Shown here: positions 8,383 through 16,497 of the stretch, in pieces | How the letters are laid out: the number at the start of each line of letters is the position of its first letter | How positions within the stretch are numbered: the first letter of the stretch is position 1 | Source of the DNA: JBOHTO01 sp050733695 | Lineage (GTDB): Bacteria; Gemmatimonadota; Gemmatimonadetes; Gemmatimonadales; Gemmatimonadaceae | Direction of reading: 5' to 3' | Assembly: GCA_050733695.1 (NCBI GenBank) | Contig: JBOHTO010000081.1 | Coordinates: forward strand, 1-51,619 | DNA length: 51,619 bases | Notes under the pieces: generated by a model | The model's input: the letters and a program-made list of their open reading frames with translations, nothing else | The model's database searches: none | Told to the model about the DNA's origin: nothing | Made by a program: the position numbers and the translations under genes

Positions 8383-9915
8383 CTACCTCCGCTCCTCGGC
8401 CCGCGCGAAGGTGATCCCGAACGCCCGCACCGCGCCGATGATCCCCGCCCCGTCGGGCATGAAGACAACGGACGACGGCGACAGACGTACATCGCTCCAG
8501 TGCGCGCGGAAGGTATCGAACTCCCAGTGGGTGAGATCGCCTTCCCGCCGGCCGCCGTACTCCAGATGGAGTGCTCCGTTCGAGCGTGCTGCGGTGACGA
8601 TCACGTCACCAAAGGTCGCATTCGTGTAAGTACCTGCGTATCGCTCCAACGGCAGACTGGGATCGGTCCCATCGTCCCGGCCAGCCTCCCGCTCCCGCGC
8701 CTCCGCGCGCGCCTCATCGCGTCGCTCACCGTACAGTTCGAGCAGCTCCGCGCTCCAGTCGCGCGGCGGATTCCCGCTGAACAGGTCGAACACGCGATAC
8801 ATCAGCGCGTGCCGCAGTTCCGCATGATCCGTGTTCGCAAGAACGTATACGCCCAGGCGCCGATCCGGGATGAGCCCGATGATCGCGCTCATCCCGTCTA
8901 TGCTCCCCGTGTGCATCGCCACCGCCTGCCCGTCGTAGTCGTGCAGGAACCAGCCGAGCCCGTAGGTGAAGAAGTGCGGGTCGACAACGGTCATCGTGGG
9001 ATAGATGGCCGGATCGGCGATGACCTGGGGGCTCAGCAATTCCGTGTACACCGAGTCGCTCAGCAGACGCTTGCCGTCCACGCGGCCGCTGTCGAGTATG
9101 AAACGCATCCACTTCGCCATGTCGGATACGCTCGACCAGATCGAGCCCGCGGCCTTGACCGGATCTACCGTGCGGTTGCTGATGACGCGAAGAGTGTCGT
9201 CGATCTCCGCGTGCGGCGTGGCGACATTCGGCTGCCCCGCGAGCCCCGCGAGCGTCGGCTCTGTCGCAGTCATGCCGAGCGGCTCGAAGATGCGCGCACC
9301 CAGGAATGTTTCCCACGGCATACCAGATGCCGCCTGCACCACGTCACCGGCTACGGCGTACATGATGTTCTGATACACGAAATCGGAGCGGAACGAATAC
9401 GCGAGCGGGAGAGTGCGGATTCTCCGCACGATCTCGGCGGCGTCGTAGTCGGCCCCGGCCCAGAGCAGGTCGGCGTTGCCCAGGCCGGCGCGGTGAGTGA
9501 GAAGATCACGCACGGTCACTTCACGCGTCACGTACGGATCCGAGAGCCGGAAGCCGGGGAGGTGCTCGATGACGGGATCGTCCCACCCGAGCTTGCCGTC
9601 ATCCACCAGCATGCCGAGCACTGCGGCGGTCATCGCCTTCGTGGTCGAGCCGATGGCGAAGCGCGTTCCTGCATCCACGGATTCGGATTTGCCGAGCTCG
9701 CGAACGCCGTAACCTCGGGCGAAAACAACGCTGTCACCCTTCACGACAGCGATGGCGAGACCCGTGACTCCCCAGTCGCGCACGGCGCGCGTGACGTACG
9801 CGTCGAATCGCTCGAGATCTACCCGGAGTTCTGGAGCGGTCCGCTGCGCAGCGATCGGCGTGCTCGCTGCAACCGCCGCGAGCAGCGCAGCGAGAACGCG
9901 GCGGTGAGCGTTCAT
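8383..9915 (-). CDS. Secreted serine hydrolase (beta-lactamase/CubicO fold)
   Basis: A 510-residue protein: signal peptide 1-23 (ending PIAA-Q), serine hydrolase domain about 35-370, C-terminal DUF3471-like domain about 415-505. Catalytic residues are STTK (Ser90, Lys93), YQN (near 180) and HTG. ATG 9915 overlaps the stop of the upstream double deacylase as ATGA, so the two are translationally coupled and share a promoter upstream of 13247. The long open frame upstream of 9915 belongs to a shadow frame over the deacylase. It is paralogous to the hydrolase at 6269. Coupling to an N-acyl-D-amino-acid deacylase suggests sequential action on the same peptides, for example D-peptide trimming followed by deacylation; this is inference. 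Confidence 0.9.
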   Translation of the reverse strand: MNAHRRVLAALLAAVAASTPIAAQRTAPELRVDLERFDAYVTRAVRDWGVTGLAIAVVKGDSVVFARGYGVRELGKSESVDAGTRFAIGSTTKAMTAAVLGMLVDDGKLGWDDPVIEHLPGFRLSDPYVTREVTVRDLLTHRAGLGNADLLWAGADYDAAEIVRRIRTLPLAYSFRSDFVYQNIMYAVAGDVVQAASGMPWETFLGARIFEPLGMTATEPTLAGLAGQPNVATPHAEIDDTLRVISNRTVDPVKAAGSIWSSVSDMAKWMRFILDSGRVDGKRLLSDSVYTELLSPQVIADPAIYPTMTVVDPHFFTYGLGWFLHDYDGQAVAMHTGSIDGMSAIIGLIPDRRLGVYVLANTDHAELRHALMYRVFDLFSGNPPRDWSAELLELYGERRDEARAEAREREAGRDDGTDPSLPLERYAGTYTNATFGDVIVTAARSNGALHLEYGGRREGDLTHWEFDTFRAHWSDVRLSPSSVVFMPDGAGIIGAVRAFGITFARAEERR

Positions 9916-12900
9916 CGCGCGCCGCCCGGCGCACGCCGAATGACCATGCCCGGATGCCGTCCGGTGGAGCGGCCGTCCTCGAAGACGACCTCGCCATTCA
10001 CCCACACTCGCGCGATCCCCGTCGAGAGCAGGTGCGGCTCGGCAGGCGTGGCCCGATCGAGCACGCGGGCCGGGTCGAGCAGTACCAGGTCGGCATACTG
10101 CCCCGGCGCGACGGTGCCGCGATCCCGTATCCCGACATTGCGCGCAGCCAGTGAAGTCATCTTGCGGATGGCCTCGGGCAGGCTCAGCACCTGTCGCTCG
10201 CGCACGTAGCGCGCGAGCACTCGCGGGAAGGCACCGGACCCGCGCGGGTGGCGGTCGACGAGGCCGCCATCGCTCGCGATGTTCGCAAAGGGCCACTGCA
10301 GCAGACGCTCGATGTCGCGTTCGTCCATGCTTGTGCCGATGACCATCTCCACGGCACCGTCCGGTGCGAGCGCCCTGCGCCGCGCACTGTCAGCCCTCAA
10401 CGCCTCGGCCTCCCGGATGAGTGCGAGGTACGTGTGTGCGGGGTCGGTGCCCCGCTCTCGCGCGACGTCGGCGATCGTCATGCCGACGTACGCCGGGTTC
10501 GGCGCGTAACGGGAAAGCAGCATCCCATCCGCAGGCGCGAGCTGATCCAGGGCAAAGCGCGCCGCGGCTAGCGCCTCGGGGTTGTCGCCGAAGTTCCGCT
10601 CCGGAAAGAGGACCGTGAGCGAGGACTGCCAGTAGGGGTACGGATAGATGTCGAGCGTGACATCCGTCCCCGATCGACGCGCCCTGTCCAGCACTGAGAT
10701 CAGACTGTCCGCCTGCCCCCAGAGATCGCGCATCGCGAGCTTGGCATGCGAGATCTGTACGGGGAGCCCGGCACTGCGGCCAACCTCGAGCAGTTCATCC
10801 ACGGCCGCCCACAGCGCGCGATCCTCGCTGCGCATGTGACTGATGTACCGCCCTCCGAACTGCGCGGCCACGGTAGCGAGCTCGATCACCTCGGCGCGAC
10901 TGGAGTAGATCCCCGGATCGTACTCCAGTCCCGTGGAGAGTCCGAGCGCCCCGGCCCGCATCCCCTCTGCAACCAGTGACTTCATGCGCCCGATCTCGGC
11001 CGGCGTCGCCTCGCGCCTGTAATTCTCGCCCATCACCTGGTAGCGCACCGTGTTGTGCCCGACGTAGCTGGCAAAGTTGAGAGCGCCCGGCAGCCGTTCG
11101 AGCCGTGTGAAGAACTTCGCCAGCGTATCCGCCGACCCGCCATCCTGCCCCACAATCGCAGTCGTTATCCCCTGGCTCACGTGCGCCAGCGCGTCCCGGT
11201 GATCCTCGATGTCGCCATCGGCGTGGCTGTGGGTGTCGATGAACCCCGGGGTGAGCGTGAGCCCGTGCGCGTCGAAGACCTCGTCGCCTTCGGCGCGCTG
11301 CAGGTCGCCGACGGCCGTGATCCTGTCGCCGACTATGCGTACGCTCGCCGGCCGCGCTACGGATCCGGTGCCGTCGATCAGCATGGCGTTGTCTATCAGA
11401 GTGGCCCGCGACGCCGTCTCGCCCTGGGTTCCTGCCGCGGCCGGTAGCGTCATGCCGGCTCCGGGCCCGCGCACGATGCGACCCGGCTTTGCCCCGGTGT
11501 GAGTCCCCTCGCTCACGACGGCCGCGCCGTTGACAAACACGTGCCGAACACCAACCGAGAGCTGATGCGGGCGGTCATAAGTGGCGCGGTCGGCGATGAT
11601 GTCGGGATCGAACACGACGAGGTCGGCGTAGAAACCCTCGCGCACGAGCCCGCGTTCCTGCAGCGACAGCCTGATTGCAACCGCTGACGTCATCTTCCGG
11701 ATCGCTTCCTCGAGCGGCATCACACCCTGGTCGCGCACGTAGCGGCCCAGGATGCGCGGGAAGGTGCCGTACGCCCGCGGATGCGCGAGATAACGGGCCG
11801 AGTCGGGATCGATGCCGCTGGCGTCGGTGCCGAACTTGATCCATGGCTGGCGCATCTGCAGCACGAGGTTCTCCTCCGACGCGATGAAGAACATCGCACC
11901 GAGCTGCGCATTCTCCGCGAGAGTGAGATCGATCAGCGCGTCGACCCAGTCCTGGTCGCGCGTCGCCGCGATGCTGGCCAGCGACTTGCCCTCGAACATC
12001 TCGAGCTCCGGACTGTCGAAGCCGGACACGATGACACCCTCCGGCGTCGCGAGCTGACAGAGATTCTCCCACGGAGCGCGTGGCTCTCCCTGCTCCATGA
12101 TCTCGGCTTCGATCTCGGCACGCACGGCCGGGTCGCGCAGATTCGAGAGAAGTCTGTCGTCAGCCGATGCCCATGGCGGTGTGCAGGCGGCGAGGGCGGT
12201 ACCACCTGCTTCGTAGGGATACATGTTCGCCTGGACATCGATTCCAGCCTCGCGCGCTGAATCGATCTTCGCGATCGCCGCCGGTATCTTCGGCCAGTTG
12301 CGCCGGCCGGCGGCCTTGAGGTGATAGACCTCGACGGGCACGCCGCCGTCCCGCCCAATGCGGATCGCTTCATCCAGCGCCTCGAGGAACTGGTCTGCCT
12401 CCGAGCGCATGTGGGTGATGTAGATACCACCGTAGGGAGCGATCGTCCGCGCGAGTTCGGTGAGCTGCTCCGTGGTCGAGAAGTTGTCGGGGGGATAGAT
12501 CAGCGCTGTCGCGAGCCCGAAGGCGCCGCTCTGCATCGCGTCTCGCACGACCGCGCGCATCGTGTCGAGCTCTGCCGGCGAGGGCGCGCCCTGCTTGGCG
12601 CCCATGGCGTAGGCACGGACGGTCGCCGAACCCACGAACGATCCCGCGTTGACCGACATCCCGTTCTGCTGCATCGCCTCGAGCCAGCGCCCGAAGCCGC
12701 CCCTCCCGCTCAACTTCACACCGTAGATGCTGTCGAGTCGTGACTCGGCGTAATCGGCCGCCGCGTTCAGCGCCCGCGTACGTTCGTTCGTCGGCGCATT
12801 GGTCCAGCCCTCGCCGAGTATCTCGGTGGTGATGCCCTGTGTCACCTTGCTCACCACCCGGCCATCGCCATCGAGCAGCGCTCCGCGCGAGTGGCTCTGG

Positions 12901-13247
12901 ATATCGATGAAGCCGGGCGCGACGACGAGTCCGCGGGCGTCGATGCGGCGAGCGGCGGTCGCACCGGACAGCGCGCCCCGGGGTGCCATGCGCGCGATCC
13001 GGTCTCCGCGGAGGCCGATGTCGCCGTAGAACCAGGCGGCCCCCGTGCCGTCGATGATGCGACCGCCGGTGATGACGGCATCGTATCGATCGCCGGCAGG
13101 CGTCGGCCGGGTGGAGACCTCCGGCGCAGGGCGTCGTGCTGCGGGAGCGCAGGCCAGGAGCATCGTCGCGGCTGCCATGGCGAGCGCGGACAGGGCGGTG
13201 CGGCCGGCGCGTGTTCCGGCCCCGGGAAGGTGTATCGAGAGTGACAC
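9912..13247 (-). CDS. Double-domain N-acyl-D-amino-acid deacylase-family lipoprotein (tandem fusion)
   Basis: About 1111 residues, twice the family's usual 480-590, made of two full amidohydrolase (COG3653, D-aminoacylase) modules in a row. Each has its own N-terminal beta start and C-terminal FVNG/WVNGEVV ending: module 1 about 54-560, module 2 about 575-1111. Module 2 keeps the metal-binding HSH in PGFIDTHSHAD. In module 1 the first His is Gln (FIDIQSHS), while the later ligands (ITHMRSE, YHLKA, TDASG) remain in both. GEG or GQDG replaces the usual NCG metal cysteine. The start was set at GTG 13247 because it gives a basic n-region, hydrophobic stretch and lipobox LLAC (Cys33); there is no strong Shine-Dalgarno. 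Family members hydrolyse N-acyl-D-amino acids. It heads an operon with the serine hydrolase at 8383-9915 and is divergent from the permease. Confidence 0.88.
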   Translation of the reverse strand: MSLSIHLPGAGTRAGRTALSALAMAAATMLLACAPAARRPAPEVSTRPTPAGDRYDAVITGGRIIDGTGAAWFYGDIGLRGDRIARMAPRGALSGATAARRIDARGLVVAPGFIDIQSHSRGALLDGDGRVVSKVTQGITTEILGEGWTNAPTNERTRALNAAADYAESRLDSIYGVKLSGRGGFGRWLEAMQQNGMSVNAGSFVGSATVRAYAMGAKQGAPSPAELDTMRAVVRDAMQSGAFGLATALIYPPDNFSTTEQLTELARTIAPYGGIYITHMRSEADQFLEALDEAIRIGRDGGVPVEVYHLKAAGRRNWPKIPAAIAKIDSAREAGIDVQANMYPYEAGGTALAACTPPWASADDRLLSNLRDPAVRAEIEAEIMEQGEPRAPWENLCQLATPEGVIVSGFDSPELEMFEGKSLASIAATRDQDWVDALIDLTLAENAQLGAMFFIASEENLVLQMRQPWIKFGTDASGIDPDSARYLAHPRAYGTFPRILGRYVRDQGVMPLEEAIRKMTSAVAIRLSLQERGLVREGFYADLVVFDPDIIADRATYDRPHQLSVGVRHVFVNGAAVVSEGTHTGAKPGRIVRGPGAGMTLPAAAGTQGETASRATLIDNAMLIDGTGSVARPASVRIVGDRITAVGDLQRAEGDEVFDAHGLTLTPGFIDTHSHADGDIEDHRDALAHVSQGITTAIVGQDGGSADTLAKFFTRLERLPGALNFASYVGHNTVRYQVMGENYRREATPAEIGRMKSLVAEGMRAGALGLSTGLEYDPGIYSSRAEVIELATVAAQFGGRYISHMRSEDRALWAAVDELLEVGRSAGLPVQISHAKLAMRDLWGQADSLISVLDRARRSGTDVTLDIYPYPYWQSSLTVLFPERNFGDNPEALAAARFALDQLAPADGMLLSRYAPNPAYVGMTIADVARERGTDPAHTYLALIREAEALRADSARRRALAPDGAVEMVIGTSMDERDIERLLQWPFANIASDGGLVDRHPRGSGAFPRVLARYVRERQVLSLPEAIRKMTSLAARNVGIRDRGTVAPGQYADLVLLDPARVLDRATPAEPHLLSTGIARVWVNGEVVFEDGRSTGRHPGMVIRRAPGGAR

Positions 13248-13322
13248 GGTCGTTGTGGCTCCGGTACGGGGCGGCGGGTTGCGGACGGGGATCGCGCATC
13301 GAAACTGGCATCCGCATCCGGG

Positions 13323-13354
13323 TTTGTATACACTTGCGCACCCCGTATATGCAC
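13323..13354. promoter_or_regulatory. Two-part conserved block TTTGTATACA ... TATATGCAC (site c)
   Basis: The divergent gap between the double deacylase (13247) and the permease (13440) carries TTTGTATACA at 13323-13332 and TATATGCAC at 13346-13354, 13 bases apart. The same block, with flanking CATCCG upstream and CGCACCCC in the spacer, recurs at 33221-33251. Read on the plus strand, TTGTAT and TATATG are about 16 bases apart, so the block could also be a weak promoter overlapping an operator. Role inferred. Confidence 0.6.
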
Positions 13355-13439
13355 ATGGCTGCGGCCCGGCGCAAGGCACAGGAGCGTGCAGTCCGTCCGG
13401 CGCCAGCCGTACTCCTCGAAAACACCGGAGACCGAACAC

Positions 13440-14795
13440 ATGTCGGACGTGCTCAAACGCACACTGCGCGCACGGGACCTCGTGCTGATCGTCATCGGAA
13501 CCGTGATCGGCTCCGGCATCTTCGTGGTTCCCGGCGCGGTGCTGCGGCAGAGCGACGGCCGCGTTGGCGTGGCGCTGGCCGTGTGGTTCGTCGCGGGCGC
13601 GCTCTCGCTTCTCGGCGCCCTCACTTACGCCGAGCTCGGAGCGGCGAGGCCGAGCGCAGGAGGACTCTATGCGTACATCCGGGACGCCTTCGGCCCCCTT
13701 CCGGCTTTCCTCTATGGGTGGGCGACGTTCTTCGTGATATCGAGTGGCTCTGCGGCGACGCTCGCGGTCGCGTTCTCCGGCTATCTGGACCAGCTCGTGC
13801 CGATCGGCCCTGTGACCTCGAAGCTCGTGGCGGTCCTCATGATCGCCGTCGTTGCGGCGATCAATGTGCGGGGGGCCCGTCAGGGCGCTGACGTGCAGAA
13901 CTGGGGGACGGCGATCAAGGCCGGGGCGATCGTGCTCCTGAGCGTCATGCTGCTCGTCTCGGGCAGCGGCCTCCAGGAGGCGCGCCTCGCGGGTTTCTGG
14001 CCCGATTCGATGTCCGTCTCGGTGCTCTCCGGTGTAGGGCTCGCGCTTCTCGGCGTTCTCTGGGCATACGAAGGCTGGCAATACGTGACGTTCTCCGCCG
14101 GCGAGGCACGCGATCCCCAACGGACGCTGCCCCGCGCCATCATCGCAGGCACCGCTATACTCATCGCGATCTATGTGCTCGCCAACGTCGGCTACATCGC
14201 GGCCCTCGGTCCGGACAGCGCGGCGGCGACCGACCGGATTGCGGCAGAGGCAGCAGGCACGCTCTTCGGGCCGGTGGCCGGGAAGATCGTCGCCCTGGTA
14301 ATCCTTGTTTCGATGTTCAGCGCCACGAACGGTCTGGCTCTCACCTCGCCACGTCTGTACTTCGCCATGTCGCGGGATGGCCTGTTCTTCCGTCGGCTCG
14401 CCGAAGTGCACCCACGATTCGGAACGCCAGCCTTCGCGATCGTCGCGAGCTCCATCTGGGCGGCGGTGCTGGCAGTGAGCGGGACGTTCGAGCAGCTACT
14501 CACCTACGTCGTGTTCGCCGGCTGGATCTTCTACGCGCTCGGCGCCCTGAGCGTATTCGTGTTCCGCCGCCGCGAACCGGACGAATCGCGGCCGTTCCGT
14601 GTGCCCGGATATCCGTTGACACCGCTCTTCTTCGTGGCCGCAGCCGCGGCGATCGTCACGAACACGATCTTCGTTCAGCCCGTTCAGTCGTTTCTGGGAC
14701 TCGGCGCCGTGCTCCTGGGATTGCCGGCGTATTTCATCTGGCGCAGGCGCTCGAGGGAGATCACAGCAGCGTCCGCCGACCAGCAGACCCCGTGA
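13440..14795 (+). CDS. APC superfamily amino-acid permease
   Basis: A 451-residue integral inner-membrane transporter with about twelve hydrophobic segments. The first carries the family signature around IGTVIGSGIFVVPGAVL, and later segments include FALVAGAL-like and VILVSMFSATNGL stretches. It resembles the LAT-type exchangers and bacterial permeases of the amino acid-polyamine-organocation group, which move amino acids with protons or by exchange. ATG 13440 was chosen because it starts MSDVLKRTLRARD just before the first helix, with GGAG ten bases upstream. The open frame from 13386 adds 18 polar residues. It is divergent from the double deacylase and shares the TTTGTATACA block with it. 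The likely role is uptake of amino acids released by the hydrolases; the specificity is unknown. Confidence 0.92.
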   Translation: MSDVLKRTLRARDLVLIVIGTVIGSGIFVVPGAVLRQSDGRVGVALAVWFVAGALSLLGALTYAELGAARPSAGGLYAYIRDAFGPLPAFLYGWATFFVISSGSAATLAVAFSGYLDQLVPIGPVTSKLVAVLMIAVVAAINVRGARQGADVQNWGTAIKAGAIVLLSVMLLVSGSGLQEARLAGFWPDSMSVSVLSGVGLALLGVLWAYEGWQYVTFSAGEARDPQRTLPRAIIAGTAILIAIYVLANVGYIAALGPDSAAATDRIAAEAAGTLFGPVAGKIVALVILVSMFSATNGLALTSPRLYFAMSRDGLFFRRLAEVHPRFGTPAFAIVASSIWAAVLAVSGTFEQLLTYVVFAGWIFYALGALSVFVFRRREPDESRPFRVPGYPLTPLFFVAAAAAIVTNTIFVQPVQSFLGLGAVLLGLPAYFIWRRRSREITAASADQQTP

Positions 14796-14825
14796 AAGAG
14801 CCGGACACCTTCCGCTCGATGCGTA

Positions 14826-14895
14826 CTCCACGGCGGGAATCGCGGCCAGTACGTGATCGTGGTTCCGTCGCACGACGTCGTGATCGTGCGCCGCG
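14826..14895 (+). pseudogene. C-terminal scrap of a serine hydrolase
   Basis: Reading frame +1 from 14826 gives HGGNRGQYVIVVPSHDVV followed by IVRRG. This is the characteristic last strand pair of class C beta-lactamase-family hydrolases (the HGG box plus the GQYVxVxPSxDxVVVR segment). Nothing of the rest of the domain is nearby, and no gene covers 14796-14925. It is probably the relic of another paralog lost from the locus. Because the segment is short, confidence is moderate. Confidence 0.6.
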
Positions 14896-14925
14896 GACGC
14901 CGTGGACTCGGGAGTTACATCCGGC

Positions 14926-16431
14926 TCAGGGCGCGCGCGAGGAGAGTTGAACCTCGGGATAGATGGACGAGGAAGAATCGAGAACGGCGGGATGCTGTCC
15001 ACCCTCCCGCTTGACGTACGTATCGAAGAACGCGAGCAGATAGTCGTTCATGATCCGCTGCATGCGCGCGCCATCGATCGAGCCGAGGAAGCCCATGCGC
15101 CTGAAGACGGGCGAAAGCAGCGAAAAATCCGTGTAGTTGAAGTGCGTGCTGCCCTCGATGTTCACGCTGTAGGCCGGACCCATCGCGCGCTCGTATACCG
15201 GATCATTCAACCCGGCGATCGAACTCGTCATGAACATGAACGGTACCCGGAGTGGAACGTCGATGGGATCGCCGTACTGGGTTCCGTCCAGGTTCACGCC
15301 GGCGCTGCACCGTGGCTCCACGACGCACACCTGTCCCGCCGTTGTCCCGCCGAACGACATTCCGAAAACCCCGACGCGCGAGAGATCCAGCCTGCCGGCG
15401 AATGCAACGCCGATTGGCGCATCGCGCGTGTCACCGGCCGTGAAGCGTGTCAGCTCATCCAGCACGAAACGGGTGTCCTCTGTCCACACCCGAAGACTCT
15501 CGTGCAGGAGGCGCGGCTCGGAGATCGCCTTGCGAAAGAGCAGCGCTCGCTCCGTCCTGTCCGTGCTGGCGGCGAAGCTGCGCAACGCCTGGGCGCTGGT
15601 CCCCATCCCGCGAGCGATCGAGTCCATGCGCGTCGCACTCACGGCGACGACTCGGCCGTCGGGAAATGCGACCGCAACGGACTCGTATGGGTGAGCGATG
15701 CTGAACACCGCATAGCCGTGGCTGGCGAGCTCCTCCATCTGCACGGTGTTCTGTCCCGCGAAACCCTGATTGATGCCGTGAGAAAAAATGAGCACCGGGA
15801 ATGGCGCCGGTGCCGCGGCCGGCGGTGCTCCGACGTACGCGTGCGTGCGCACGTGCGCGAGGTGATCGAACAGGAACGCGGGCAGCCCGAGAGCCGTTGC
15901 GATCCGCGGAGCGATCAATGGCGGTCCCCAGAACATCGCCCGCTGGTCACTCGGAGCATCCGTCGGATACCACGCTTCAACCATGACCTCACGCCGGTCT
16001 GTCGTACTGGCGCTGAACAGCTCGTCGCGCGTGCTGTCGATGAGCGCAAACCGCGTGAAGCCCACGGCGTGCCGCCCGGTTGGTTGCGGCAATCTGAAAA
16101 CGGGGAACAACGCTGGTAGCAGTGCGGCGACGATCAGACCGAGCGTAGCCGATGCGGCGCCGCTCAGCCGGAGTGCAGTGGCGGCGCGCGACCGCGGCCT
16201 GTCGCTGGCAGCGCGCGCGCGGGCGAGCGCGATCCCCATGACAAGGACAGCGAGGACGTACGCCGGCACCATCTGCCACCGGTACCCCTCGACGAGCACA
16301 TGCGCGACGCCGATGAGTACCGGCAGGACAGTCAGCGGCCGCCACCACCGGGGGCGCCGCTCGGGGGCAAGGAACAGTGCGCCCACGACCGGCACCAGCG
16401 ACAGAAGCATGACGACTTCAAGCGGTCGCAT
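14926..16431 (-). CDS. Membrane-anchored alpha/beta hydrolase, PAF acetylhydrolase-like
   Basis: 501 residues. Four hydrophobic segments (about 2-22, 32-48, 53-72, 92-112) precede an alpha/beta-hydrolase domain (about 125-480) resembling isoform II PAF acetylhydrolase and chlorophyllase-like esterases. Visible motifs are LIFSHGINQG (oxyanion region), FGMSFGG with the nucleophile near residue 360, and STHFNY with the likely catalytic His. ATG 16431 follows GAGGAG by four bases. The gene is the last of the run of minus-strand genes that begins at 23938, 66 bases after the CocE-like gene. Family members cleave short acyl esters; a role in deacylating lipopeptides or ester-capped amino acids would fit the neighbourhood, but is not shown. 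Confidence 0.82.
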   Translation of the reverse strand: MRPLEVVMLLSLVPVVGALFLAPERRPRWWRPLTVLPVLIGVAHVLVEGYRWQMVPAYVLAVLVMGIALARARAASDRPRSRAATALRLSGAASATLGLIVAALLPALFPVFRLPQPTGRHAVGFTRFALIDSTRDELFSASTTDRREVMVEAWYPTDAPSDQRAMFWGPPLIAPRIATALGLPAFLFDHLAHVRTHAYVGAPPAAAPAPFPVLIFSHGINQGFAGQNTVQMEELASHGYAVFSIAHPYESVAVAFPDGRVVAVSATRMDSIARGMGTSAQALRSFAASTDRTERALLFRKAISEPRLLHESLRVWTEDTRFVLDELTRFTAGDTRDAPIGVAFAGRLDLSRVGVFGMSFGGTTAGQVCVVEPRCSAGVNLDGTQYGDPIDVPLRVPFMFMTSSIAGLNDPVYERAMGPAYSVNIEGSTHFNYTDFSLLSPVFRRMGFLGSIDGARMQRIMNDYLLAFFDTYVKREGGQHPAVLDSSSSIYPEVQLSSRAP

Positions 16432-16497
16432 CTTCTCCTCGCAGGCGGCTCACCACTCGCAGTGCAGGCTCGGCGAGCTTCAGTCCACAAACTCCCT

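Noticed and set aside
13248..14411. N-terminal extension of the double deacylase to 1499 residues
   Set aside because: The extension is antisense to the permease, is Arg/His/Glu-rich, and would bury the lipobox signal; GTG 13247 is a better start.
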